From JANQIO01 sp965229625 (GTDB lineage Bacteria; Pseudomonadota; Gammaproteobacteria; Pseudomonadales; Halieaceae): 64,000 nt of DNA. The notes below the pieces were generated by a model. The model was not told where the DNA came from, searched no databases, and saw nothing but the letters and a program-made list of their open reading frames with translations. Positions 34,799 through 43,181 of the stretch are shown here, piece after piece (the stretch's first letter is position 1; each line of letters opens with the position of its first letter). Location: contig CBDDJJ010000001.1 in the NCBI GenBank assembly GCA_965229625.1, positions 1,984,001-2,048,000 on the forward strand, written 5' to 3'. The position numbers and the translations under genes were made by a program.

Positions 34799-36133
34799 CT
34801 AGTCCTTTATCGCCCAGAGTTCCATCTGCAAGCCAGGGAACTCGCCGGCAACGTGAATGGCAATGCCACCCGACTCAGAGAGCTGCGCCCACAATTCATT
34901 GCCCCGATCCAGTTCGAAATAGGCAAAGCCCGAGTGATAGGGAATCTGGCGCGGCGCTACCGGCAGCGCGGCCAGCTGGATACCGGGCAGTGACAGGTTG
35001 ACCAGGTCGCGAATCTTCTCCACCGAGCCAATCTTCACGTAGGAGGGGAACTGGCTGAGCAGTGCATCCGCCGGCATGTCCGAATTGACCGCCAGTACGA
35101 ACTTGGCGCCAGCCAGCAGTGTCTTGTCGGCAACCATCGCCACGCTGATCCCGTATTTCTTCGCCTTGAGCGGAATCGGAGTGGCAGTCTGTTCCAGAAC
35201 CGCACTGAGGGATTCACGGATGGCTCCCATGACCGGCTCAAAGGATGCCTGCAGGTCATGGTGCCGGTAGGGCGGAAACTCGGCGGCTCGTTTGCTGGCG
35301 TGGGTGAAGGTCGCCAGTTCACCGGCCGCCATGGCACACACCCGGTAGAAATCCTCCGGGTGCACGTTCGCTTCCACCGACAGGTGAGTGGCCAGGGGCT
35401 GGAGTCGATTCACGACCTGGAGCAGCAGAAAGTCGGCAATCTCCGCCGCGCCGCCCCGGCCGGTAGCGGCCACGCGCCCGGCCAGCGCTTCGCCGCGTTG
35501 ATGCAACAACCCCAGCAGCTCTTTTGAGAAGGCGTCGAGCACGGAGGCCGCCCGGATATTGCTGACTGTTGGTACAAACTCGGTTTGCAGCACCACCTGC
35601 TTGTCGACTTTGACCTCCACCAGGCGGGCAATCGGTATACGGGCATACTCACTGCAGTCATCGGACTCCAGCATCAACCTCGCCTTGACGCTGCCAATTT
35701 GCATGGGCGCGAGATTGGCGGAGCTGCTGGTAGCGTCCCTGACTTCCAGTTCCCTGCAGTCGTAGCGCGCCAGCACATCCTCGGAGCCGGCCAGATCCAC
35801 TTCCTGTGCCTCGGCACGCTGCACCGGAAGGCAGAGGTAGACCAGCTGGTCGCGGACTTCTTCATCGACGTCCAGCGGCGGCGGTAGCGCATCGTCGTCG
35901 GGCATGGAAAAGGCGGTACCGTCCGGGAATACCCCGGATGCGGAGGCGATGCCCAGCTTGCCAAGCTTGAGCAGGTCCCGGTCCAGCCTCAGGCTGGAGA
36001 AACCCCAGCCATAGGCGCGCAGGGCGTCACTTCTCAGGTGGACCAGGCGCTCGAAATAGCGCTCGTTCTGCTGGAAGTGTTGTGGCCGGAGGAACAAGCC
36101 CTCCGACCAGATGACTTTGCTTCTATAGGACAT
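34799..36133 (-). CDS. tssK: T6SS baseplate protein TssK
   Basis: A 444-residue TssK (ImpJ/VasE) protein. The N-terminal signature SYRSKVIWSEGLFLRPQHFQQ is diagnostic, and the three-domain arrangement (N-terminal shoulder, alpha-helical middle about 200-310, C-terminal head about 320-444) has normal length. TssK trimers link the baseplate wedge (TssF, TssG, TssE) to the cytoplasmic part of TssL and TssM; its gene is next to tssL. No unusual insertions or missing blocks are seen. Confidence 0.95.
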   Translation of the reverse strand: MSYRSKVIWSEGLFLRPQHFQQNERYFERLVHLRSDALRAYGWGFSSLRLDRDLLKLGKLGIASASGVFPDGTAFSMPDDDALPPPLDVDEEVRDQLVYLCLPVQRAEAQEVDLAGSEDVLARYDCRELEVRDATSSSANLAPMQIGSVKARLMLESDDCSEYARIPIARLVEVKVDKQVVLQTEFVPTVSNIRAASVLDAFSKELLGLLHQRGEALAGRVAATGRGGAAEIADFLLLQVVNRLQPLATHLSVEANVHPEDFYRVCAMAAGELATFTHASKRAAEFPPYRHHDLQASFEPVMGAIRESLSAVLEQTATPIPLKAKKYGISVAMVADKTLLAGAKFVLAVNSDMPADALLSQFPSYVKIGSVEKIRDLVNLSLPGIQLAALPVAPRQIPYHSGFAYFELDRGNELWAQLSESGGIAIHVAGEFPGLQMELWAIKD

Positions 36134-36153
36134 TCAAGAAACCCCGAAAAGGC

Positions 36154-36645
36154 TTAATCATCGGTGTCTACCGTGATGGATAGCCGGTCTGCCTTGATGA
36201 CGAGCGCACCGGAACTCAGGAATTTCAGCAGGCTTTTTTCCGGCATCTCGATGATGTCTTTCCAGTCCGCCTGGTAAATATCCCTGAAGCCAGCGGTTAC
36301 CCCGACAAAACGTGTGTCCGGATCAAACTCCCCCTCGTAGGGCCGGTATTCACCGGGCGTGAGGATAATCTCCTCGACCGCCAGCAAGTCGTCTTGCAGG
36401 GTGGCCTTGGTATCTTCGCTGAGAGGAAAGAAGTCAGCCTGCTCAAAGCGCGTGTTGCTCTTCAACTGGTAGATTTTAACCACCACCGGAGACGGCCGGC
36501 CGTTGCCATCGGGGTTGACATCCTCTGCCGCCCGGATGCTGCCCTTCAAGGTAACATCCTTGGGCGGGCCGCTGGCACAGGCGGCCAGGGAAACCGCAAG
36601 AACGCCAGCGAGGATATACCTGCAGGCAGTACTAAGTCGTGTCAT
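36154..36645 (-). CDS. tssJ: T6SS outer-membrane lipoprotein TssJ
   Basis: About 163 residues. The ATG at 36645 is chosen because it follows a strong GGGGAG site and gives a compact lipoprotein signal (MTRLSTACRYILAGVLAVSLAAC); the frame is open nine codons further. The lipobox is LAAC with Cys23 as the lipidated residue, and Ser after Ala at +2/+3 suggests outer-membrane sorting rather than Asp retention. The mature part is the beta-sandwich TssJ/VasD fold, with the RFEQADFFPL and LTPGEYRPYE blocks around the loop that binds TssM. It precedes tssK by 20 bases. Confidence 0.93.
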   Translation of the reverse strand: MTRLSTACRYILAGVLAVSLAACASGPPKDVTLKGSIRAAEDVNPDGNGRPSPVVVKIYQLKSNTRFEQADFFPLSEDTKATLQDDLLAVEEIILTPGEYRPYEGEFDPDTRFVGVTAGFRDIYQADWKDIIEMPEKSLLKFLSSGALVIKADRLSITVDTDD

Positions 36646-36718
36646 CGATGGCTCCCCATTTTGTCGCTGCACTCGGTGTGCATGTTGATATTCTTGATAT
36701 TGTAGACAAGCTTGGCAA

Positions 36719-38065
36719 TCAGCGTTGCGTCAGCCGCTGCATTTGCTTTTCGTAGGCCTCGGCAAACTCCTCGCCAAACAGGCGCCTGAAGTTGTCATCG
36801 GAATCCGCGGTGAGCCGCTCAAAGAAGTCGCGGTACATCTCCCAGTATCGCGCCTTGCTGGCGATCCCCATAAACGAGCCTTTCTTGGCAGCAGATTCAA
36901 ACCGCTCCTCCAGCACGTCAGGAGAGAACTGCTTCAGCATATGCTCAAAGGCCGCTCGCATACCGGCGATCATTGCCAGCTGATGGGCCTTGATATCGCC
37001 AAAGGCTTCCTCGAAAGCCTCCTGGGCGGTCAGGTAGCCCGGCTGGGGGTCGCTGAACAGCTGTTCCATCGCGATGTCCGGCGACGGGGAAAATTTCAGT
37101 GGGTTGTTGTCCACCGGCTTGATCGTCGTCACCGCCAGTCGAAACTCGCTCTTGACCTCCGACCGGGAAGCAAGCACCTCCATCATTCCCTGTACGATCA
37201 TGGGCATCATGGCCGCGTACAGTGCGTCACCGGCGGCGGTGGCCCTGCCGGCGGTCGGTGCAGCCGCCGGTGGCGGTGCTGCAACGGGTGGAGGTACAGG
37301 CGGTGGCGCAGCCGCATCCGGCGCGTCGAAATCATCGTCAAGCGGGGCATCCGGCGGTATCACCGCGGGCTGCGGTGTGGAGGCCTCGGGCTTGAAGAAA
37401 CCCGTCATCTCCCAGTCATCGGGAATCGCGTCGCCGCTGCTGGATGGTGCCGGTGTCGGTGCCGAAGGTGTGTCCGGCGGTATGAAGCTGTCGTGCAATG
37501 CCGACGAATGGTTGGAGACCGACGGCGTTGCGGGCGCCGGTTCCGGGGCGCTGTCCCCGAGCAGGTCCAGTGGATCAACCGTTTCGATATCTATCGGGTC
37601 GTCGGGAATGATCGGCGCAGGAGCAGGCGTAACGGCGGGCGCTGGCACTGAGCCGGGGGCAGTCATGCCCCCTGCCTCGTCCAGCAGGTCCGGACTGTCA
37701 GGCGCAGCCGAGGGCTGGGGTATCTCGGCTTCATCATCGCTCTGGACGATGTTGACGTAGACCTGGTAATCGCCGATGGCGATCCGATCACCGCTTTTCA
37801 GAATAGCGGGCTCATTCTTCGCATTGAGTGGCTCCGGGTCATCGTTGAGGAAAGTGCCGTTGGTGCTGACATCTTCAATCGAAAACGTGCCGCCCATGAA
37901 ACGGATCAGCACGTGCAGGCCAGACACGAACCTGTCGTCATCGGGCAGCACCCAGTCATTACCGTCCACCCTGCCGATCGTCCCGCCCGCCTCGGTAAAT
38001 ACCTTGCTGGCATTCTGTCCGAGGGCGGCTGCGTGACTGCTGGTGACCTGGAGTGCTAGATACAT
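36719..38065 (-). CDS. T6SS-associated FHA-domain protein (TagH/Fha family), copy 2
   Basis: A 448-residue protein. The N-terminal FHA domain (about 1-100) retains GR at 31-32, the SGLH motif at 48-51 and TNG at 68-70, so phospho-peptide binding should be intact. A long Pro/Ala/Asp-rich linker (about 115-275) precedes the same T6SS FHA C-terminal domain found in copy 1 (about 280-440; MMPMIVQGMMEVLASRSEVK and ARYWEMYRDFFERL blocks). It is encoded between the PAAR gene and tssJ, at the head of the membrane-complex genes. The longer linker and its different position suggest a role distinct from copy 1, for instance at the baseplate or spike rather than at the kinase. Confidence 0.9.
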   Translation of the reverse strand: MYLALQVTSSHAAALGQNASKVFTEAGGTIGRVDGNDWVLPDDDRFVSGLHVLIRFMGGTFSIEDVSTNGTFLNDDPEPLNAKNEPAILKSGDRIAIGDYQVYVNIVQSDDEAEIPQPSAAPDSPDLLDEAGGMTAPGSVPAPAVTPAPAPIIPDDPIDIETVDPLDLLGDSAPEPAPATPSVSNHSSALHDSFIPPDTPSAPTPAPSSSGDAIPDDWEMTGFFKPEASTPQPAVIPPDAPLDDDFDAPDAAAPPPVPPPVAAPPPAAAPTAGRATAAGDALYAAMMPMIVQGMMEVLASRSEVKSEFRLAVTTIKPVDNNPLKFSPSPDIAMEQLFSDPQPGYLTAQEAFEEAFGDIKAHQLAMIAGMRAAFEHMLKQFSPDVLEERFESAAKKGSFMGIASKARYWEMYRDFFERLTADSDDNFRRLFGEEFAEAYEKQMQRLTQR

Positions 38066-38095
38066 ATGCCGCGACTTCCCAACACAGCTCTGGCC

Positions 38096-38136
38096 TTCAA
38101 TCCAGGCTTCAATCCAGGCTTCAATCCAGGCTTCAA
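38096..38136 (-). repeat. 12-base tandem repeat between PAAR gene and fha copy 2
   Basis: Three perfect copies of TCCAGGCTTCAA (38101-38112, 38113-38124, 38125-38136), with a partial unit TTCAA just before. It lies directly after the PAAR stop codon and before the fha start. It may be a simple slippage expansion, or part of the ribosome-loading or RNA structure of the intergenic leader. If the PAAR stop were lost, the repeat would be read as an EAWI tetrapeptide series. Confidence 0.9.
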
Positions 38137-38137
38137 C

Positions 38138-38437
38138 CTAGCCTCCAATGAGTACCGTTGGGCAACCCACCGTGACTGTACCGCCATGAGCACAGTTGTC
38201 ACCCAGGCGAGCGGCGGGCTTGCCACCCACCATAACCGTCATGGAGCCTTTGATGATGGTATCCGGGGGTCCAACGCAGACCGCCATATCACCCATGCGT
38301 GCGGCCGGCATCCCGCCGATCAGGACGGTAAGCCCACCCGGCGGCAGAATAGGTCCGCCTACATGGGGAATCGGGGGTGTGCCCGGTGTCACCATCGGGC
38401 ATACGTGCATATCCCCCACCCTGGCTGCTGGCATCAT
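38138..38437 (-). CDS. PAAR-domain spike-tip protein
   Basis: About 99 residues from the ATG at 38437, chosen because an AGGAGAGG site precedes it at good spacing; upstream codons in the same frame do not look like a PAAR protein. The sequence is a minimal PAAR domain: MMPAARVGDMHVCPMV, a GGPILPPG turn, two further PAARxGD elements (MPAARMGDMAVC, KPAARLGDNCAHGG) and a closing TVLIGG. The cysteine and histidine residues are the usual zinc ligands at the cone tip. PAAR sharpens the VgrG spike and can carry effectors, but this one has no extension. It is encoded downstream of vgrG and the 189-residue protein. Confidence 0.93.
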   Translation of the reverse strand: MMPAARVGDMHVCPMVTPGTPPIPHVGGPILPPGGLTVLIGGMPAARMGDMAVCVGPPDTIIKGSMTVMVGGKPAARLGDNCAHGGTVTVGCPTVLIGG

Positions 38438-38501
38438 GATCGCGTTCCTCTCCTCAAATCGCCCAGGCTTTGCAAGTGAGTTTGCAAGCCTATCAAGTTC
38501 T

Positions 38502-39071
38502 TCACGCGCCCGGCACTGCCGCCATGGCAAGGCCGCGTTCCACAATATCCCGGGCGCATTCGTCCAATTGCTCTCCCTGCGCTGCCGCAAGGGTCATGAG
38601 ACAGGCCGACAGCGCCACGGCCGTGAGGTAGGCTGGCGGGGGAACCTCAACCTGATTGGCCGGTGCCAGGCTCCCCCCGCTGAAGCCCACCGAGGCGGCA
38701 AGCCAGGCGTAGGCACCCTGGTACTCCGCGGCGTCAGCCGCCTCCATTGCCGCACGACGGAGTTTCTCATCCGGCCCGCGCAGCCATTTCTGCACAACAC
38801 CGAGACACTCACTCTCTGCACCCTCGGGCGCAGCCCCCGCTATTTCTTCCAGGCAGCGTGTCGCCCAGATAATAGCGTACTGCCTCGGCAGTGCGCGGGC
38901 GAGCACCAGGAAAGCCTGGTCGTAGAGTTCCGCATCGCAGAGCGCGTGAATAAAGGCAAAGGTGTTGTCGCTGGCGGGAAGCAGCGCCAGCGCGTCTTCG
39001 GACAGATCAACATCGGTGACCACATCTTGCGGCCGCCGGGTGGAATCTTCACTCAGGTCCAGGGTCGACAT
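38502..39071 (-). CDS. T6SS-associated protein of unknown function (DUF6931-like)
   Basis: A 189-residue acidic, mostly alpha-helical protein encoded between vgrG and PAAR. It has no signal peptide or membrane segment. Features: an acidic N-terminus (about 1-30), an alanine-rich helical body with a conserved-looking WATRCLEEIAG segment (about 69-79) and a second half containing AYAWLAASVGFSGGSLAP. The look and position recall the DUF6931 family seen next to VgrG and PAAR genes; I am not certain of that assignment. A helper that loads or protects spike components is a reasonable idea from position alone. Confidence 0.7.
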   Translation of the reverse strand: MSTLDLSEDSTRRPQDVVTDVDLSEDALALLPASDNTFAFIHALCDAELYDQAFLVLARALPRQYAIIWATRCLEEIAGAAPEGAESECLGVVQKWLRGPDEKLRRAAMEAADAAEYQGAYAWLAASVGFSGGSLAPANQVEVPPPAYLTAVALSACLMTLAAAQGEQLDECARDIVERGLAMAAVPGA

Positions 39072-39084
39072 CGCGCTAGCCCCC

Positions 39085-41124
39085 TTAACCGATCATGTTG
39101 ATGCTGCCTTTGAGCTTCGCCATTCCCGAAGCCTTCAGATCCAGCATCGCCTTTCCCTCCACCTTGGTTTGTACACCTGACATCTGGGCGCCTATCTTGC
39201 CCTGGATCTTGGTGTTCATGCCCTGGGCAGAGAAATCCTGCAATGCCTTGCAGGTGACCTTGCCCTTGCCGTCCAGCGTGATGTTCTTGCCCTTGATAGT
39301 GATGTCGCCGTTTTTCTTCATGGTGAGGGAGGACATGCCCACCTTGATGTGCAGTTCATCGCCGGCTTCGATGGAGATCTTCTTCTTGACCTTGACGTTC
39401 TGGTTGCCGGCACTGACATCCAGGCTGTCGTCACCTTTTTCGATTTTTGCAGTCCGGTCGCCTTTTTTGACGGTCAAACTGTCCGTGCCCTCGTCCAGGG
39501 TAACAGTGCGGTCGTTGTGAATCTCGACAGTCTGGTCGCCCTTGTCTTTCTTGTCCTTGCCGACGATCAGGTGGTCGTCGTTTTCGACCACTCTCCTGAA
39601 GTCCTTTTCCGCGTGGAAATAGACTTCCTCCGAGCCCTTCTTGTCTTCGAAACGCAGCTCGTTAAAAGTCTTCGTCGTGCCATCCTTGGTGCTGCGGGTA
39701 CGGATGCCACTCTGGGTCTTGTTGTCGGGCAACGTGAAGGGAGGCATGTTTTTATCATTGTAGACACTGCCCGTTACGATCGGCTGATCGGGGTCGCCTT
39801 CCAGGAAGTCTACAATCACTTCCTGGCCCACCCGCGGGATTGAAATAGCACCCCAGGCGCTGCCGGCCCAGGTGCTGGCCACCCTGATCCAGCAGGAACT
39901 GTTCTCGTCTTTCTTGCCCTTGCGGTCCCAGTGGAACTGGACCTTGATGCGGCCCATTTTGTCGGTCCATATCTCTTCGCTCTTGGGGCCCACGACCAGC
40001 GCGGTCTGCGGGCCACGCACGGCACCCCGGGCTGTCGTTCGTTCCGAGCGGTACTGGACGGAAGACTTCACCGAAGAGAAAGCAACGCGGTAGAAAGCAT
40101 CCTCCTGCTCGCCGGCGAGAGTCTCAATCTCGTTGTTGCGCAGTTCGATCCTGACGCCCGTCACCAGGTATTCGGCGTTCTGCTCTTTCTCAGGATGCTC
40201 CGCCAGGGTCAGGAGATGCCCGGCGGCGACGCCGGGTGCATTGCTGAGTGCATCCACCACCTGGTAGCGGGCGGCATTTTCCTCTCGCCTCACGGTGGCC
40301 AGCTGCTTGCCGTCCGCCGCCTTTGACCAGAGCTGGCCGTACTCGTACTTCTCCAGCCCGGAGTGCGGGTGCTTTTGCTTGTCGACGTTGTCGCCCTTCA
40401 GCTCGGCAGCCGAGTTCTCGAAATCGTAGCTCTCGAGGGAGACTTTCTGCGTGCGCAGACTGTGCCGTGGAGACCAGGAATAGACGACTTCCTGCCCGTA
40501 GGTTCTCTCTGACGGCATCCGGAATACCAGCTCCTGTTTGCCGTCAGCCATAGTCGCCTTGGCGTGGGCAGCCAGCGCATCGCACATCACCATGGTGTGC
40601 TTGTTGTCGGCGTGCTCGAAGTAATAGTAAATGCCCTCCTCCTCCATAAGGCGGCTGACAAATTCGAAGGCCGTTTCGCCGTACTGGACACAGTAATCGC
40701 GCTTGCGATAGGTGGCGCTGGTCTTGTCCTGGTAGTCCGCGAAGCCGTGATCGGAAAACACCTGCTTGATGATTTCTAGCGCAGTTTTTTCCTGGAAGAT
40801 GAGATTGTCTGAGGTAAGGGTGAGCACCCAGAACCAGGGCCGCAACGTCACCTTGATGACCTGGTGGATGCCGCTTTCACCCGCGCCTTCCACCTCAGTG
40901 GCAATGCCGCTCAGGTAGCGGTAGGGCCTGCCGTCTTCTTTCTGGATCTTGACCGACAGCGGCTCTCCCAGCAGCTTCTGCAGGTCGAATTGATCCGTGG
41001 TAAGGAGGGTGAGTGTGTACTTGAACGCTCGTCCGAGTTCTTCCTCGCCCGCCAGCTCATAGAGGAAGATTTTCTTGTCGGTCAGCTTGGTCTTGACTTC
41101 GTAAACATGTGTCATGTCGCCCAT
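39085..41124 (-). CDS. vgrG: T6SS spike protein VgrG (TssI)
   Basis: A 679-residue VgrG. The gp27-like base (about 1-350, with the RPWFWVLTLTSDNLIFQ and YCVQYGETAFEFVSRLMEEEGIYYYFEH blocks), the gp5-like OB fold with DKMGRIKVQFHWDR (about 390-470, WAG...ISIPRVGQEVIVDFLEGDPD) and a beta-helical needle made of repeated charged strands to the end. No extra C-terminal enzymatic domain is fused, so this is a structural VgrG. It probably starts the minus-strand unit vgrG-DUF-PAAR-fha-tssJKLM, with the 91-residue orphan upstream. An ATG at 41115 is an alternative start; the first ATG is favoured by GGGAAGAG. Confidence 0.95.
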   Translation of the reverse strand: MGDMTHVYEVKTKLTDKKIFLYELAGEEELGRAFKYTLTLLTTDQFDLQKLLGEPLSVKIQKEDGRPYRYLSGIATEVEGAGESGIHQVIKVTLRPWFWVLTLTSDNLIFQEKTALEIIKQVFSDHGFADYQDKTSATYRKRDYCVQYGETAFEFVSRLMEEEGIYYYFEHADNKHTMVMCDALAAHAKATMADGKQELVFRMPSERTYGQEVVYSWSPRHSLRTQKVSLESYDFENSAAELKGDNVDKQKHPHSGLEKYEYGQLWSKAADGKQLATVRREENAARYQVVDALSNAPGVAAGHLLTLAEHPEKEQNAEYLVTGVRIELRNNEIETLAGEQEDAFYRVAFSSVKSSVQYRSERTTARGAVRGPQTALVVGPKSEEIWTDKMGRIKVQFHWDRKGKKDENSSCWIRVASTWAGSAWGAISIPRVGQEVIVDFLEGDPDQPIVTGSVYNDKNMPPFTLPDNKTQSGIRTRSTKDGTTKTFNELRFEDKKGSEEVYFHAEKDFRRVVENDDHLIVGKDKKDKGDQTVEIHNDRTVTLDEGTDSLTVKKGDRTAKIEKGDDSLDVSAGNQNVKVKKKISIEAGDELHIKVGMSSLTMKKNGDITIKGKNITLDGKGKVTCKALQDFSAQGMNTKIQGKIGAQMSGVQTKVEGKAMLDLKASGMAKLKGSINMIG

Positions 41125-41266
41125 GGCGTCTCTTCCCTACCGTAATAATCCTGAGACGGATTGTGTCAGCTAAATGATGGACTGTATGCAGGCGAGGACG
41201 CTTGACGATGTTCTCCCTTCCGGGAGGCCAGTGAGAGTTAGCGGGAGCTAACGGACAACCAGGCCG

Positions 41267-41542
41267 CTATTCTCTCACCCACTTGAGGCAAGCCTCTTCG
41301 CTGGTGGTATATAGATAATAGCCGCCCCAGGCGCTGTCGTTGTCAATAATTACCGGTTTGACGCCTTCGAACTTCTTCTCCGCGAGACTCTTGAACGCTG
41401 CTTCCTGGATCTTGTTTTCCGCCACAAAGGCCTTCCAGCGATCCTTGTCTCGCGGCTCTATTCGTTCTCCCTTGTCAGACGCAGCGCGCAGCGCGGCCTG
41501 AAACTCGAAATAGTTCTGTTCAACAATTCGGGGTCGACTCAT
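41267..41542 (-). CDS. Small hypothetical protein upstream of vgrG
   Basis: A 91-residue soluble protein with no signal peptide. I do not recognise the family. It is charged in the first two thirds (IVEQNYFEFQAALRAASDKG) and ends in an aromatic segment, SAWGGYYLYTTSEEACLKW. A good ribosome site (GAGGTGA) precedes its ATG, so it is probably real. It lies 142 bases upstream of vgrG on the same strand and is divergent from the TssB/TssC fusion gene. The gap to vgrG contains a small stem-loop (GTTAGC-GGGA-GCTAAC, 41237-41252) without a U-run. It could be an accessory T6SS factor, a regulator or an immunity-like protein; none can be favoured from sequence. Confidence 0.65.
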   Translation of the reverse strand: MSRPRIVEQNYFEFQAALRAASDKGERIEPRDKDRWKAFVAENKIQEAAFKSLAEKKFEGVKPVIIDNDSAWGGYYLYTTSEEACLKWVRE

Positions 41543-41772
41543 TCAGTGTCACCTCTGCCGGTCTGTTTCTCTAATTCCCGCATATTTGTTATTTGTTCTC
41601 AGGCAACCAGCTACTATTTATTATTCTACGTCCGTGGGACCAGAGGGAACGGGCTGGATGTTAGCTCTCACAAGGCCTTACCCACAGCGTCTGGCCACGC
41701 AAAAACTGCTCCGAGTGTACAATTCGATATGGAAAAATTCCAGCAAATTCAGGTAGCTAAGGCCACCTCGGC

Positions 41773-43158
41773 ATGAGTATTGAATTCTCCTTGCGACACC
41801 AGGCAAGCGCGAACCGACGCGAACCCGGCGAGCCATGGAACGTGGTGATCGCCGGTAATTTCTCCGGGTCAGCCCATGAGACATCGACAGAAAGCCGGCC
41901 CCGCGTCCGGGAAGCAGACCCTTTCGATCTTGATGCCTGCATGGCCAAATTCAGCCCGGAGATCGTCATTGACGCCGACGATGCCGCGATGCGCCTGCAT
42001 CCGCGAGCCATGGAAGACTTCCTGCCAGACCGGCTGTATGCCGGTGGCGACCTGTTTCGCAGCCTGGATGAACTGACGCGGGCGCTGGCGGACCCCAGGC
42101 GCTCCGCGGAGGCGCTGGTAGTTGCCGAAGAACTCGTCGGCGCGCCGGTTGCCGCAGACACTCCCCCGGTGCCGGCGGACTCGCAGGAAGAACCGGACAT
42201 GTTCGAACGCCTGCTGGGACGCGCGCGCGGTGGCTCCAGCCAGGCAGGGGAAGTGGTCAGGCAACTGCTTGCCGACGTCGCCAAAGACGACGCCGTGGAC
42301 GCCGTGGAAAATCGGGCACTGGAGATGCGCGACCAGCTCCAGGGCCTGCAGCAGGCCGCCATGCGCGAGATTCTGCGCCACCCCGCATACCGGGCGGTGG
42401 AGACCTCCTGGCGCTCGGTGGAGTGGTTGGCACAACGTCTGGAAACGGAGGAAGAACTCAAGTTCTGGCTACTCGATACCGCCGGTCAGGAAGCGACGGA
42501 CTGGGTTGCTTCCGGCCTTCAGGCCCTGGACAAGCTGCTGTTCGACCAGTCGGTGGCCCTGGTGACCGTTCTCGGTGACTTTGGCGCGGACGATGGGTCC
42601 ATCAAGCAACTGGAAGCATTGGCGGAACTCGGCAGCAGCCTGGGCTGCTCGGTGCTGACCGGGGCGGATGCCGGGCTTGCCGGCCTGAAAGGCTCCCCGT
42701 CCGAGTACTTTAAAACAGACGGCGACGACATCAACACTGCACAGCCGGACAGGATTCACCAGTTTCGCAGTGCCTCCGGCAGCCACCTGGTACTGGGATT
42801 TCCCCGCATCCTGCTGCGCCAGCCCTATGGCAAGCGTTCCGATCCCGTCGAGAGTTTCCCGTTCGAAGAACTGGAGCGCGACCCGGCCCACGATGCATTC
42901 AGTTGGGGCAGCGCCGCTATTGCACTGGCCGCAGTCTACATGGCCCAGCTGGAACATGGGGCTGGCGACGGCCGCATAGGAGACCTGCCTATGGTCGTCT
43001 ACGACGACAGCAGCGGCCAGGCCATCAAACCCTGCAGTGAGCTCTATCTGAGCGAATCAGCAGACCAGGCCTTGCGGGCCAACGGCATCACACCGCTGGT
43101 GAGCAAGCGCGGAGAAAACGCGGTCTGGATTCGGGAACTGGAAACAATGGCCCTGTAG
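41773..43158 (+). CDS. TssB-TssC-like fused sheath-domain protein lacking the TssC C-terminal part
   Basis: A 461-residue protein on the plus strand inside the T6SS cluster. Its first ~115 residues resemble TssB: PWNVVIAGNFSG (21-32) corresponds to the TssB start strand, and MEDFLPDRLYAGGDLFRSL (80-98) matches the DDFSPAAVARKVSSL block of the canonical TssB here. An acidic, proline-containing linker follows (about 122-150). Residues about 155-461 resemble TssC: EILRHPAYRAVETSWRSVEWL (199-219), FPRILLRQPYGKRSDPVESF, and SELYLSESADQALRANGITPLV. It ends where TssC continues for a further ~110 residues, so the C-terminal TssC domain is missing. Canonical tssB and tssC are intact elsewhere, so this is a paralogue, probably an accessory sheath or baseplate factor. 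The ribosome site is weak. Confidence 0.85.
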   Translation: MSIEFSLRHQASANRREPGEPWNVVIAGNFSGSAHETSTESRPRVREADPFDLDACMAKFSPEIVIDADDAAMRLHPRAMEDFLPDRLYAGGDLFRSLDELTRALADPRRSAEALVVAEELVGAPVAADTPPVPADSQEEPDMFERLLGRARGGSSQAGEVVRQLLADVAKDDAVDAVENRALEMRDQLQGLQQAAMREILRHPAYRAVETSWRSVEWLAQRLETEEELKFWLLDTAGQEATDWVASGLQALDKLLFDQSVALVTVLGDFGADDGSIKQLEALAELGSSLGCSVLTGADAGLAGLKGSPSEYFKTDGDDINTAQPDRIHQFRSASGSHLVLGFPRILLRQPYGKRSDPVESFPFEELERDPAHDAFSWGSAAIALAAVYMAQLEHGAGDGRIGDLPMVVYDDSSGQAIKPCSELYLSESADQALRANGITPLVSKRGENAVWIRELETMAL

Positions 43159-43181
43159 AACGACACACGGAGACAAGTGTC

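Noticed and set aside
34203..34802. Plus-strand frame of about 200 residues opposite tssL.
   Set aside because: It mirrors the proline/glycine-rich repeat of TssL; the tssL frame has clear DotU and OmpA domains.
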